Source: JALHST01 sp963798435 (lineage in GTDB: Bacteria; Bacteroidota; Bacteroidia; Flavobacteriales; Flavobacteriaceae). From it: a stretch of 64,000 nucleotides of DNA. The position numbers were made by a program, and so were the translations under genes. The stretch covers positions 1,342,182 to 1,406,181 of the forward strand of contig CAWCTF010000004.1 in assembly GCA_963798435.1 (NCBI GenBank). Reading direction: 5' to 3'. Shown here in pieces: positions 36,382-44,687 of this stretch. Positions within the stretch are counted from its first letter, which is position 1; every line of letters begins with the position of its first letter. The notes beneath the pieces are model-generated. The model did not search any database and was not told the origin of the DNA. It worked only from the letters and a program-made list of their open reading frames with translations.

Positions 36382-37743
36382 ATGACCAATATTCAAGATT
36401 TGTTTTCCAATTTGTATTTTCTGGCCTTGCTTTCCGCAGGAATTACCTTCTTAATTTCTACAAAAATGTATTTGTACCCAGTAATTATTCATGTATCTAA
36501 AAAGAAGATGCTGATGGATGAGCCGGTAGATAGGAGTGCCCATAAAACAATGGTTCCTCGTCTTGGAGGTTTGGGATTGTTCATTACTTTTTGCTTGACT
36601 TTGATTATTTTCAGCCTGTTGTTCGATTTGAAGTTGTCTGATGTTATCAAGATCAATTCCTTGATAGCTTCTTCCATCATCCTGGTGTTTTTAGGGGTAA
36701 AAGATGACTTGGTCTTTATGGCCCCCAAGAAAAAGCTCATAGGGCAGCTAATTGCGGTAGGGTTGGTTATATTTCTTGCAGATGTACGCATCACCAGTTT
36801 TGAGGGGCTTTTGGGGATTGGGGAATTGCCCTATCTGTTCTCAGTAATTTTCACATTTTTTGTCTTTATCCTAGTGATCAATGCGATTAATCTCATCGAT
36901 GGTATCGATGGCCTTGCAGGATCTATGGCGATACTGGCCAGTACCGCCTTCGGTGTCTTCTTTTTGATCAACGGGTATTTCATGATGACCCTAGTTTCCT
37001 TTATATTGATTGGGGCCTTATCAGGTTTCCTGACCTATAATTTCTCGTCGACCCGTAAGATCTTTATGGGCGATTGTGGTTCTATGTTCGTGGGCTTTTT
37101 ATTGGCCTTCCAAGGAACGATTTTTTTAACCTATAATACGGCTGGAAATTTATCCTATTATTTGAGCAATGCCCCCATCCTCCTGCTGGCCATATTGTCG
37201 TTCCCTTTGTTGGATACCTTGCGGGTCTTTGCGATTCGCATCAAGGAAAAACGGAGTCCGTTTAGCGCTGACCGCAACCACATCCATCACCGCCTTCTAG
37301 ATTTGGGCTTCGGTCATAAACAAGCTACCTTATTCTTGTTGGCATGTTCAACACTCACAATAAGTACTGCGATTTTGGTCAGACCATTGAATATGCATCT
37401 CCAATTGCTGCTCATTGTTTTGGTTGGGTCTGCACTCTATCTTTCCCCATTTTCAACCGTTTTTAAAAAGGCTCGCGACCTAGATCCTTTCGTAAAAAAG
37501 CAAAATTCCAAAAGGCAAGCTATAAAAAATGTGGTTGTCAATGGTAGGGTTCAAAAACAAAAAGAACCATTGACGCCCAAAGAGCAGTATGTTTATATGG
37601 AACCTAAACCTCGTTTTGGATCTGTGAGCCACCAGGAAATGCATTCCGATGAAGAAAATTCGGAAATACCAAAATTTTTGAAGGACAGATCGGCCATTTT
37701 GAAAGAATCGATTACATCAAAAAAGCAAAATACCAAAACGTAA
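36382..37743 (+). CDS. Undecaprenyl-phosphate sugar-1-phosphate transferase (WecA/MraY family)
   Basis: A 453-residue membrane protein with ten to eleven hydrophobic segments. Family sites are clear: HKTMVPRLGGLGLF near 55, VFLGVKDDLVFMAPKKKLIGQ near 100, NAINLIDGIDGLAGS near 170, STRKIFMGDCGSMFVGF near 225 and the cytoplasmic HIHHRLLDLGF near 300. A ~90-residue charged C-terminal tail follows the last helix. It moves a sugar-1-phosphate from a UDP-sugar to undecaprenyl phosphate, the first step of O-antigen or capsule repeat assembly. It is the first gene of the rightward surface-glycan cluster, with 293 bases to the next. Confidence 0.88.
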   Translation: MTNIQDLFSNLYFLALLSAGITFLISTKMYLYPVIIHVSKKKMLMDEPVDRSAHKTMVPRLGGLGLFITFCLTLIIFSLLFDLKLSDVIKINSLIASSIILVFLGVKDDLVFMAPKKKLIGQLIAVGLVIFLADVRITSFEGLLGIGELPYLFSVIFTFFVFILVINAINLIDGIDGLAGSMAILASTAFGVFFLINGYFMMTLVSFILIGALSGFLTYNFSSTRKIFMGDCGSMFVGFLLAFQGTIFLTYNTAGNLSYYLSNAPILLLAILSFPLLDTLRVFAIRIKEKRSPFSADRNHIHHRLLDLGFGHKQATLFLLACSTLTISTAILVRPLNMHLQLLLIVLVGSALYLSPFSTVFKKARDLDPFVKKQNSKRQAIKNVVVNGRVQKQKEPLTPKEQYVYMEPKPRFGSVSHQEMHSDEENSEIPKFLKDRSAILKESITSKKQNTKT

Positions 37744-38036
37744 TCATTTCCAAAATTTTTTTAGATGTATGTAAGTAGTGATGGCACATCTCATGAAAAT
37801 TATTTTGGCTGAGTTCAACGATAAAACCGTTTAAGATTGAAATTTAGAATATCAATATGGACTGCAAAGGCTGGCCATAAAAAACTATATAAGAAATGCA
37901 CTTGAAGGGAATGCACATTGGGGCCGATTATATAATTAATCAAGTTGCTATCCCATTTTATGTATCGGTGCGCATATGGTTAATGTGACGACTGAATGAA
38001 CGAATTGATAAATACCGTGAAGAAATAGTACAAAAC

Positions 38037-38900
38037 ATGAAAGGAATAATACTAGCGGGAGGGTCAGGGACACGGTTATATCCAATAACCATTTCTGTGA
38101 GTAAACAGTTATTGCCCGTATATGATAAGCCGATGATTTATTATCCCCTGTCGGTTTTAATGCTAGCAGGTATTCGGGAAATTTTGATCATTACGACCCC
38201 GCACGACCAGGCGGCATTTATTAACTTACTGGGAGATGGTTCCCAAGTAGGCTGTAAATTCGAATATGCCATTCAACCAGCGCCAAACGGATTGGCAGAA
38301 GCATTTATAATAGGGGCCGATTTTATCGGCAAAGATAAAGTTGCCCTTGTTTTGGGGGATAATATTTTTTATGGAAGTGGGCTTGGCAAGTTATTAAGAA
38401 GTAAAACCGATATCACAGGGGCTTCAATATTTGCGTACCCCGTTGCTGATCCAGAGCGCTATGGGGTGGTTGAATTTGATGACACTGAAAAGGTTCTAAG
38501 TATCGAGGAAAAGCCCGAACATCCCAAATCTTCCTATGCTGTTCCCGGACTTTATTTTTATGACAATAGGGTGGTTGAATATGCCAAACAAGTGCAACCC
38601 TCGGCGCGAGGGGAAAAGGAAATCACCAGTCTCAACCAAATGTATCTTAACCTGGGGCAATTGGAAGTTGGTATTATGACCCGGGGTATGGCTTGGTTAG
38701 ATACAGGCACCGTTGATGCGATGGACGATGCAACCGAATTCGTGAGGGTCATTGAAAAACGTACGGGCAATAAAATAGCTTGCCTTGAAGAAATCGCCTA
38801 TTTGCATGGCTATATAAATAAAGAAAAAGCCTTGGAAGTTGCCAAGAAATATGGAAAAAGTGGTTATGGCGAGTATATATCTAAAGCAATATTGGAATGA
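38037..38900 (+). CDS. rmlA: Glucose-1-phosphate thymidylyltransferase
   Basis: A 287-residue protein matching RmlA throughout: KGIILAGGSGTRLYPIT at the N terminus, VSKQLLPVYDKPMIYYPLS, QPAPNGLAEAF, LVLGDNIFYG and TRGMAWLDTGTVDAM. It makes dTDP-glucose from glucose-1-phosphate and dTTP. The next enzyme, RmlB (dTDP-glucose 4,6-dehydratase), is not in the window. The stop overlaps the start of the first cupin gene by four bases, so dTDP-glucose is channelled towards the ketoisomerases and not necessarily to rhamnose (no rmlC or rmlD here). Confidence 0.93.
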   Translation: MKGIILAGGSGTRLYPITISVSKQLLPVYDKPMIYYPLSVLMLAGIREILIITTPHDQAAFINLLGDGSQVGCKFEYAIQPAPNGLAEAFIIGADFIGKDKVALVLGDNIFYGSGLGKLLRSKTDITGASIFAYPVADPERYGVVEFDDTEKVLSIEEKPEHPKSSYAVPGLYFYDNRVVEYAKQVQPSARGEKEITSLNQMYLNLGQLEVGIMTRGMAWLDTGTVDAMDDATEFVRVIEKRTGNKIACLEEIAYLHGYINKEKALEVAKKYGKSGYGEYISKAILE

Positions 38901-39316
38901 TGGAAAAAGCAAAAATAATTGAGTTGCCAAAAATTTTGGATCCAAGGGGAAACTTAAGTTTTTTGGAAACAGGCAATCATATCCCTTTTGACATTAAGCG
39001 AACCTATTGGATCTACGATGTACCAGGTGGCGAAATTAGAGGAGGGCATGCCTTTAAAGAACAAAATGAATTCATAATCGTGCTATCAGGAAGTTTGGAC
39101 GTAATCGTTTTTGATGGCCAAACAGAGAAGAAATTCTCAATGAACCGGTCATATTATGGCCTGTATGTTCCAAACGGACTTTGGCGCCATATGGAAAATT
39201 TTGCGACCAATACGCTGGCATTAGTGGTCTCGAGTACGTTCTTTAATGAAAATGACTATATAAGGGAGAAAGATGAATTTTTAAAAACAAAGCATGATGA
39301 AAAAGTCGGTATTTGA
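38897..39316 (+). CDS. FdtA/QdtA-type dTDP-4-keto-6-deoxyhexose 3,4-ketoisomerase (cupin), copy 1
   Basis: A 139-residue WxcM-like cupin. Family features are IIELPKILDPRGNLSFLE, FDIKRTYWIYDVPGGEIRGGHAF with the conserved Arg and His, FIIVLSGSLDVIVFDG and LYVPNGLWRHME. FdtA and QdtA convert dTDP-4-keto-6-deoxyglucose to the 3-keto isomer ahead of amination to Fuc3N or Qui3N. It overlaps rmlA by four bases and the second cupin by 23 bases. Whether both copies are catalytic is unknown; the HAH of the classical motif reads HAF here. Confidence 0.82.
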   Translation: MMEKAKIIELPKILDPRGNLSFLETGNHIPFDIKRTYWIYDVPGGEIRGGHAFKEQNEFIIVLSGSLDVIVFDGQTEKKFSMNRSYYGLYVPNGLWRHMENFATNTLALVVSSTFFNENDYIREKDEFLKTKHDEKVGI

Positions 39317-39710
39317 TTGTTCCCTTATCGAACTTCCTCGAATTAAAAACAGGTCGGGCAATATCACGCCAATCGAAAATAATATTGAGATACCATTCGA
39401 GGCAAAGCGAATATTCTATTTGTATGATATTCCTGGTGGTGAGAGTAGGGGTGCACATGCACATAAACAATGTCATCAATTTTTAATCGCAGCTTCGGGT
39501 AGTTTTGAAGTGCAAATGGATGATGGTAAGGTTAAGAAAACGGCCATGTTAAACCAGCCCTATCGTGGTTTGCACATACCACCGGGTATTTGGGCATCTG
39601 AGGTGAACTTCTCCTCTGGGGCCATTTGCTTGGTCATTGCATCGCATAAATATGATGAACACGATTATATAAGGGATTATACTGCTTTTTTAGACGGTGT
39701 TAGAACTTGA
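39294..39710 (+). CDS. FdtA/QdtA-type dTDP-4-keto-6-deoxyhexose 3,4-ketoisomerase (cupin), copy 2
   Basis: A 138-residue paralogue of the preceding cupin. It has the fuller family signature: LIELPRIKNRSGNITPIE, FEAKRIFYLYDIPGGESRGAHAHKQCHQF with the complete HAHK, ASGSFEVQMDDGKVKK and LHIPPGIWASEVNFSSGAICLVIAS. It starts 23 bases inside the first copy in another frame. Of the two this is the better candidate for the active 3,4-ketoisomerase, giving the 3-keto sugar that a DegT enzyme such as that at 44688 aminates. Confidence 0.86.
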   Translation: MMKKSVFDCSLIELPRIKNRSGNITPIENNIEIPFEAKRIFYLYDIPGGESRGAHAHKQCHQFLIAASGSFEVQMDDGKVKKTAMLNQPYRGLHIPPGIWASEVNFSSGAICLVIASHKYDEHDYIRDYTAFLDGVRT

Positions 39711-39880
39711 AATGCGATTTGAAATTCAGTGTTCAGTGTATGGTAAAAGAGAAAAGGTATGAAGTATTACTATCCTATTGATAATACATGCGGTACTTGA
39801 AATGTCAAAATTTAGGTAGAAGTAGGTCGTGAAGAATAAAGAAATGGTTAATGTCAGAAACGTAATCAAAATGATAAAAA

Positions 39881-40453
39881 ATGCCATTTATGCTTGACAA
39901 AAAACAGATAATAGATAGCATTTTGCCGATTGATCGTTACGGGTATCATTTTCGTTTGGTAGAAGTCGAAGATGCCGAATTTATACACTCCTTGAGGACT
40001 CATGAAAAATTGTCAAGATATATCAATACTACGAGTGATCTTGTTGAAGAGCAGATCAACTGGTTAAGGGCGTATAAAAAGCGCGAAAAAAAAGGAGAGG
40101 ATTTTTATATCATGTGTCTAAAGGAAGATAGAACTACCAAATTGGGATTAAATAGAATATATGATATAAGGGCAACCGATTTTGAGTTCGGTAGTTGGGT
40201 CTATCTTGCGAATGCAGGAGCCAATGCTTCAATTTTGGGGGATTTGTTCGTAAAATCCTTGGCCTTTGAGAAACTTAGTTTCAAAACTGCCAGATTATCC
40301 GTAAGAAAGGAAAATAAGCGTGTATTGTGGTATACGAAGTCATTTAACCCGACAATCGTTGGTGAGGATGAAATAAGCTATTTCTTTGAACTTGAGTATG
40401 ATGATTTTAAGGAGCAAAGGAATAAACTCTTAAAAATGCTAAATATCGAGTGA
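39881..40453 (+). CDS. GNAT family N-acetyltransferase
   Basis: A 190-residue protein of the RimJ/RimL-type GNAT fold: GYHFRLVEVEDAEFIHSLRTH, YIMCLKEDRTTKLGLNRIYD, FEFGSWVYLANAGANASILGDLFVKSLAFEKL and RLSVRKENKRVLWYTKSF. In polysaccharide clusters such proteins acetylate the amino group of nucleotide amino sugars (as PseH does). It could act on the amine made by the DegT enzyme, or on another sugar. ATG 39890 is an alternative start. It has 170 bases on each side. Confidence 0.75.
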   Translation: MPFMLDKKQIIDSILPIDRYGYHFRLVEVEDAEFIHSLRTHEKLSRYINTTSDLVEEQINWLRAYKKREKKGEDFYIMCLKEDRTTKLGLNRIYDIRATDFEFGSWVYLANAGANASILGDLFVKSLAFEKLSFKTARLSVRKENKRVLWYTKSFNPTIVGEDEISYFFELEYDDFKEQRNKLLKMLNIE

Positions 40454-40623
40454 GAATTGCCGCAAGTCGAATTATTTCGTCCTACGAGTATGGATTGACT
40501 ATTTTTTTGAAAGGTATTTCAAAAGTTCTGATTTTGTTTTTCAGGGTTGGTCAAAGTGAGGGAAATGAAATAGTTGGGATAAAGGTGATTTAAACAATAT
40601 AAAAGTTATTTCTCAAAGAAATT

Positions 40624-42138
40624 ATGAAAATAAGCTTAATAGAATATTTTGAAAGTACGGTTAAGTTATTACCTGAGAAAATAGCGGTATCGGATGCGAA
40701 AACGAGTTTGACATTTTTTGAACTTCAACAAAAGTCAAGAAACCTTGGCGCTCGTTTGACATCTAACGCAAGTACAATCAATTGCCCTATTGCCATTTAC
40801 TTGCCGAAGAGTACTGATTTTATGGTAGCTATACTGGCGACCTTATATAGTGGAAATAGTTATGCCCCGCTTGATGTTAAAAATCCCCCATTGAGAATCA
40901 AATCGATTTTACAGGTTTTAGAACCGATTCTCATTATTACAAATACGGCCTCTATAAAGGAGTTGCAAAAACTGGAACTGAAAATTGATATAATAAACAT
41001 AGATGAGCTAGAATTCGTAGACCCTGACAAACTTCTATTGAATTATAACAAGTGCATCGACACTGACACTGCTTATATTATGCATACTTCCGGGTCGACA
41101 GGAATCCCAAAAGGCGTAGTAATTTCACATCGTTCTATAATTGATTACATTCATTGGGCAATCACTACTTTTGATATCTCCCAGAAGGAAAACATTGGCA
41201 ATCAAGCTCCATTTATATTTGACAATTCAACGTTAGACATCTATCTAATGCTCTTCACTGGGGCAACTTTGAATTTAATACCCGAACATCTTTTTGCATT
41301 TCCTATAAAACTTGTGGAATATTTAAAAGTCCATCAAATTAATTTCATTTTTTGGGTGCCATCCGCGTTGGTCGGGGTAGCGAATTTTAACGGATTGGAT
41401 ACCATAAAGCTTCCCTTGCTTAAAAAAGTATTGTTCTGTGGTGAGGTCATGCCTACCAAACATTTGAATTATTGGATCAGGAACCTAGGAAAAGAGGTGA
41501 TTTACGCAAATTTATATGGGCCTACTGAAATAACCGATGCCTGTACCTATTATATAATTAATAGGACTTTTGAAGATACTGAAGTATTGCCCATTGGGCG
41601 GGCTTGCAGAAATACCGATATTATTATCTTAAATGGCGAGAATAGGTCGTGTGGCCCCATGGAACATGGGGAGTTGTGCGTACGTGGAAGTTCCCTATCT
41701 TCTGGTTATTGGAATAATCCGGAAAAAACGAATGCTGCTTTTGTCCAAAATCCATTGAACACATCCTATCCGGAAAAAATATATCGAACGGGTGATATCG
41801 TTTATAGGAATAAGGAGGAAGAAATCATGTTTGTTGGCAGAAAGGATTTTCAAATCAAACATTTAGGGTACCGCATCGAACTTGGAGAAATTGAACATGC
41901 AGTTTTGCGGGTTTTTAGTTCTTTGGCGGCTTGCATTGTCTATGATGATTCAAAAAATGAAATTGTTTTGGTCTATGAAACACAAGAAGAAATTCCCGTA
42001 ACAAATTTTAGGCTTAGACTCAGTGAAGTACTATCTAAATATATGATTCCTACGAAGTATATCAAAGTTGACAAAATGCCAAAAAATGCAAGCGGAAAGA
42101 TTGATAGAAATTATATTAAAAAGGTTGTGATCGCATGA
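40624..42138 (+). CDS. Stand-alone amino-acid/acyl adenylation enzyme (AMP-binding)
   Basis: A 504-residue ANL-superfamily enzyme. Core motifs are AYIMHTSGSTGIPKGVVISH near 155, FIFDNSTLD near 200 with the Asp that binds an alpha-amino group in NRPS A domains, NLYGPTEITDAC near 300, RTGDIVYRNKEEEIMFVGRKDFQIKHLGYRIELGEIE near 395-425 and the C-terminal lysine in NASGKIDRNYIKK. There is no carrier or condensation domain, but free carrier proteins follow at 42993 and 44296. It probably loads an amino or hydroxy acid onto one of them. It overlaps the formyltransferase-like gene by four bases. The substrate cannot be read by eye. Confidence 0.87.
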   Translation: MKISLIEYFESTVKLLPEKIAVSDAKTSLTFFELQQKSRNLGARLTSNASTINCPIAIYLPKSTDFMVAILATLYSGNSYAPLDVKNPPLRIKSILQVLEPILIITNTASIKELQKLELKIDIINIDELEFVDPDKLLLNYNKCIDTDTAYIMHTSGSTGIPKGVVISHRSIIDYIHWAITTFDISQKENIGNQAPFIFDNSTLDIYLMLFTGATLNLIPEHLFAFPIKLVEYLKVHQINFIFWVPSALVGVANFNGLDTIKLPLLKKVLFCGEVMPTKHLNYWIRNLGKEVIYANLYGPTEITDACTYYIINRTFEDTEVLPIGRACRNTDIIILNGENRSCGPMEHGELCVRGSSLSSGYWNNPEKTNAAFVQNPLNTSYPEKIYRTGDIVYRNKEEEIMFVGRKDFQIKHLGYRIELGEIEHAVLRVFSSLAACIVYDDSKNEIVLVYETQEEIPVTNFRLRLSEVLSKYMIPTKYIKVDKMPKNASGKIDRNYIKKVVIA

Positions 42139-42986
42139 AAATTGTTTTTCTTGGAGAGGATTCATTTAGCGCTATAGTGCTTAGTTCCCTTATTTCGGGG
42201 GGACATGAGATACTAGCTGCCTATTGTCCGTATTATGAAAACTTCGCTCATGCCAGACTTAAAAAAATCTGTGATGATATTAATATACCTTTTTATAGAA
42301 CGGAAAATATTAATTCTACTGCCATTGAAAATGCCATTAGGAAACTAAATCCTGAATTGATTGTTGTGGGCCATTTTCAAAAACTATTGAAACCAAACAT
42401 ATTTCTCATACCATCTTTGGGTTGCATAAACTTGCATCCCTCTTTACTGCCTGATTATAAAGGATTATCCCCGATTCAAAGGCCCATCATACAAGGAGAA
42501 AAAGAAACGGGTGTTACGGTACACTTTATAGATGAAGGTGTTGACACCGGTAAAATTATAGTACAACAAAGGATTCCAATAACTGCAGACATGTATGTCT
42601 CAGATTTACAAACCAAATTATTTGCTATTTATGGGGTTATTGTTCTTGAGGCCATTAATCGCTTGAAGAGCAAGAATGAATCATTTATCGATCAAAGTAC
42701 TCGCGAAGGAAGTTATTATGGGAAATTAAAGGATGAACATTGCCAGATAGACTTAAACAAGGGTCACCTGGAAAATTATAACCTTATAAGGGGTGTATCT
42801 AGACCCTATTTTGGGGCCAAAATCCATAATTATAGAATATGGAAAGCCGCTATAGCCAGCAGGGAATTGCATGTACTAATCGAATCTAAGTATACTAAAT
42901 GTGACTTATATTTTGATGATGACATGGGTACATTCTTAAAATTGAACGATGGAAGCTTGCTTGTCGAAAAGTATAATAAATATTAA
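42135..42986 (+). CDS. Formyltransferase-family protein (methionyl-tRNA/sugar N-formyltransferase-like)
   Basis: A 283-residue protein with a formyltransferase catalytic core: GCINLHPSLLPDYKGLSP (Asn99, His101) and VTVHFIDEGVDTGKI (Asp137), the Asn-His-Asp triad, with the SLLPxYKG folate-binding loop. Sugar N-formyltransferases of this fold (VioF, FdtF, QdtF and the ArnA N-domain) formylate dTDP or UDP amino sugars with N10-formyl-tetrahydrofolate. The gene lies inside an ACP/adenylation cassette, so formylation of a carrier-bound amino acid is another option. It overlaps the adenylation gene upstream and is six bases before an ACP gene. Confidence 0.83.
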   Translation: MKIVFLGEDSFSAIVLSSLISGGHEILAAYCPYYENFAHARLKKICDDINIPFYRTENINSTAIENAIRKLNPELIVVGHFQKLLKPNIFLIPSLGCINLHPSLLPDYKGLSPIQRPIIQGEKETGVTVHFIDEGVDTGKIIVQQRIPITADMYVSDLQTKLFAIYGVIVLEAINRLKSKNESFIDQSTREGSYYGKLKDEHCQIDLNKGHLENYNLIRGVSRPYFGAKIHNYRIWKAAIASRELHVLIESKYTKCDLYFDDDMGTFLKLNDGSLLVEKYNKY

Positions 42987-42992
42987 AATAAA

Positions 42993-43226
42993 ATGAAAAA
43001 ACAGATCTTGGAACTTTTGTCTGAAATCAGACCCGAATTTGATTTTACCCAATCCAATAACTTTATTGAGGAAGGACTTTTAGATTCATTTGATATTGTA
43101 ACTCTGGTAAGCTCATTAGACGAGACGTATGGAATATCTATTGATGGGACTGATATTTTACCGGAAAATTTTTCTGGTGTTGATAAAGTAATTGAATTGT
43201 TGCTTAAAAATGGCGTCGCACGATGA
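42993..43226 (+). CDS. Acyl carrier protein, copy 1
   Basis: A 77-residue protein with the phosphopantetheine site EEGLLDSFDIVTLVSSL (Ser32) and the usual four-helix length. The Asp-Ser-Phe form is typical of free carrier proteins in secondary acylation systems, not of fatty-acid AcpP, which has DSL. It sits between the formyltransferase-like gene and the ketosynthase, overlapping the latter by four bases, so it probably carries the acyl chain built by this cassette. Confidence 0.87.
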   Translation: MKKQILELLSEIRPEFDFTQSNNFIEEGLLDSFDIVTLVSSLDETYGISIDGTDILPENFSGVDKVIELLLKNGVAR

Positions 43227-44290
43227 ACTTAACATTTAAAAATAAGAAAATAACTGGCATTCTCACCGTACTACCCGAAAATGAGGTAAAGTTCGAGGAT
43301 GAAGTGGATAATTATAATTTTCCTCGTAGTCGCTCTATGGCATTAAAAGCTGTCATGGGATTTGATAAAAAGCGGATCGTTACTGAAGGTACCACCTGTT
43401 CTGACTTATGTGTTTTTGGCATGAATTATTTATTCGATCATAAGCTTTTGAAGAAGGAGGATATCGATGCCTTAATCTTGGTCACCGAATCACCTGATTA
43501 TTTTTTGCCACCGACGAGTCATGTAATTCACGGTCGGCTTGAATTAAAGCAGGATATGTTCTGTATGGATATTAATCATGGATGCTCTGGGTATGTTTTT
43601 GGACTTAATCAGGCCTTTCTGTTGTTGGAGCAACCAGAAATCAATAAGGTGGTTTTGTTAAACGCAGATATTCTTAGCACAAAGGTTTCTAAACGGGACA
43701 GGAACAGCAGGCCAATTATTGGAGATGGCGCAGCCATTACTATTGTTGAAAAGGACGTATTAAGTAAGGCCATCTATAGCGCGGTAAAGGCAGATGGCAC
43801 TGGTTCAGATGTTCTAATTATACCCGCAGGTGGGTTTAAGACACCTTCAACTGCTGAAACAGGTGAGCTCAAAGAAGACGCCAATGGCAACTTTAGGTCG
43901 TTGGATCATCTTTATATGAAAGGGGATAGTGTTTTTAATTTTGTTCAAACTGAAATCCCGCCCTTAGTTGATGGCTTGTTGAGGAAATCAGGCCTCGAAA
44001 TAAAGGATATAGATTATTTTATGTTTCATCAACCGAATAAGTTCATGTTAAAAAAATTGGCTGACAAAATGAACATTCCGTATGAAAAAATGCCAAATAA
44101 CGTGGTGGAGAATTTTGGAAATTCCAGCGGTGTTACGATACCCACGGCAATTGCATATAATCTTGGCAAGAAGTTAGTGAATGAGTCATTTTTGACCTGT
44201 TTAGCGGGGTTTGGCGTCGGTTTAAGTTGGGCAGCGATCATACTGTATCTTGAAAATTTAACGTTTTGTGAAATCATTGATTATAAATAG
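43223..44290 (+). CDS. 3-oxoacyl-ACP synthase III-like ketosynthase
   Basis: A 355-residue thiolase-fold enzyme of the FabH/KAS III type. The nucleophile is Cys121 in DINHGCSGYVFGL; the His lies in YFMFHQPNKFMLKKL near 275 and the Asn in VENFGNSSGVTIPT near 305, giving the Cys-His-Asn triad. It would condense a carrier-bound acyl unit with malonyl-ACP, or transfer an acyl group as some KAS III-like acyltransferases do. The four-base overlap with ACP 1, and ACP 2 six bases later, mark a tight functional unit. It is separate from the housekeeping fab genes. Confidence 0.88.
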   Translation: MNLTFKNKKITGILTVLPENEVKFEDEVDNYNFPRSRSMALKAVMGFDKKRIVTEGTTCSDLCVFGMNYLFDHKLLKKEDIDALILVTESPDYFLPPTSHVIHGRLELKQDMFCMDINHGCSGYVFGLNQAFLLLEQPEINKVVLLNADILSTKVSKRDRNSRPIIGDGAAITIVEKDVLSKAIYSAVKADGTGSDVLIIPAGGFKTPSTAETGELKEDANGNFRSLDHLYMKGDSVFNFVQTEIPPLVDGLLRKSGLEIKDIDYFMFHQPNKFMLKKLADKMNIPYEKMPNNVVENFGNSSGVTIPTAIAYNLGKKLVNESFLTCLAGFGVGLSWAAIILYLENLTFCEIIDYK

Positions 44291-44295
44291 AATTT

Positions 44296-44511
44296 ATGGA
44301 AAAGTTTTTAACCACGATGAAGGAGCTTTTGGATGTCCAAAATTTAGAAATGACCGACTTTCTTACCTCCTTCGATAACTGGGACTCATTAACCAATCTG
44401 GCCGTAATAGCCTTTTGTTCAAGTGAATACAATATTTCATTGTCGGCAGAAGAGATTGAGAAATCCCAAACAATACAGGGTTTGAAAGAATTAATCGAAT
44501 CAAGGTTATAG
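44296..44511 (+). CDS. Acyl carrier protein, copy 2
   Basis: A 71-residue protein. The putative phosphopantetheine serine is Ser31 in FDNWDSLTNLAVIAF, the W-D-S-L form seen in carrier proteins of polysaccharide and secondary-metabolite clusters. The helices around it fit the ACP fold. It is only weakly similar to ACP 1, so the two probably carry different intermediates. It ends the acyl cassette; a 176-base spacer follows. Confidence 0.83.
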   Translation: MEKFLTTMKELLDVQNLEMTDFLTSFDNWDSLTNLAVIAFCSSEYNISLSAEEIEKSQTIQGLKELIESRL

Positions 44512-44687
44512 TTTAGCCTAAAATTCTATCTAACCCGGGGAATTTTAGGATTTATGAACGATTTCGGCTTAATGACTTCCTTTTAGGTCTATGCAATAGA
44601 CATTGAATGAATGGTCGGGAATTGATTCTAGGCTTTTAATAAATGACCTTTCTTCTTTGTTGAACGATAACTTAAAAATATTTTTCA

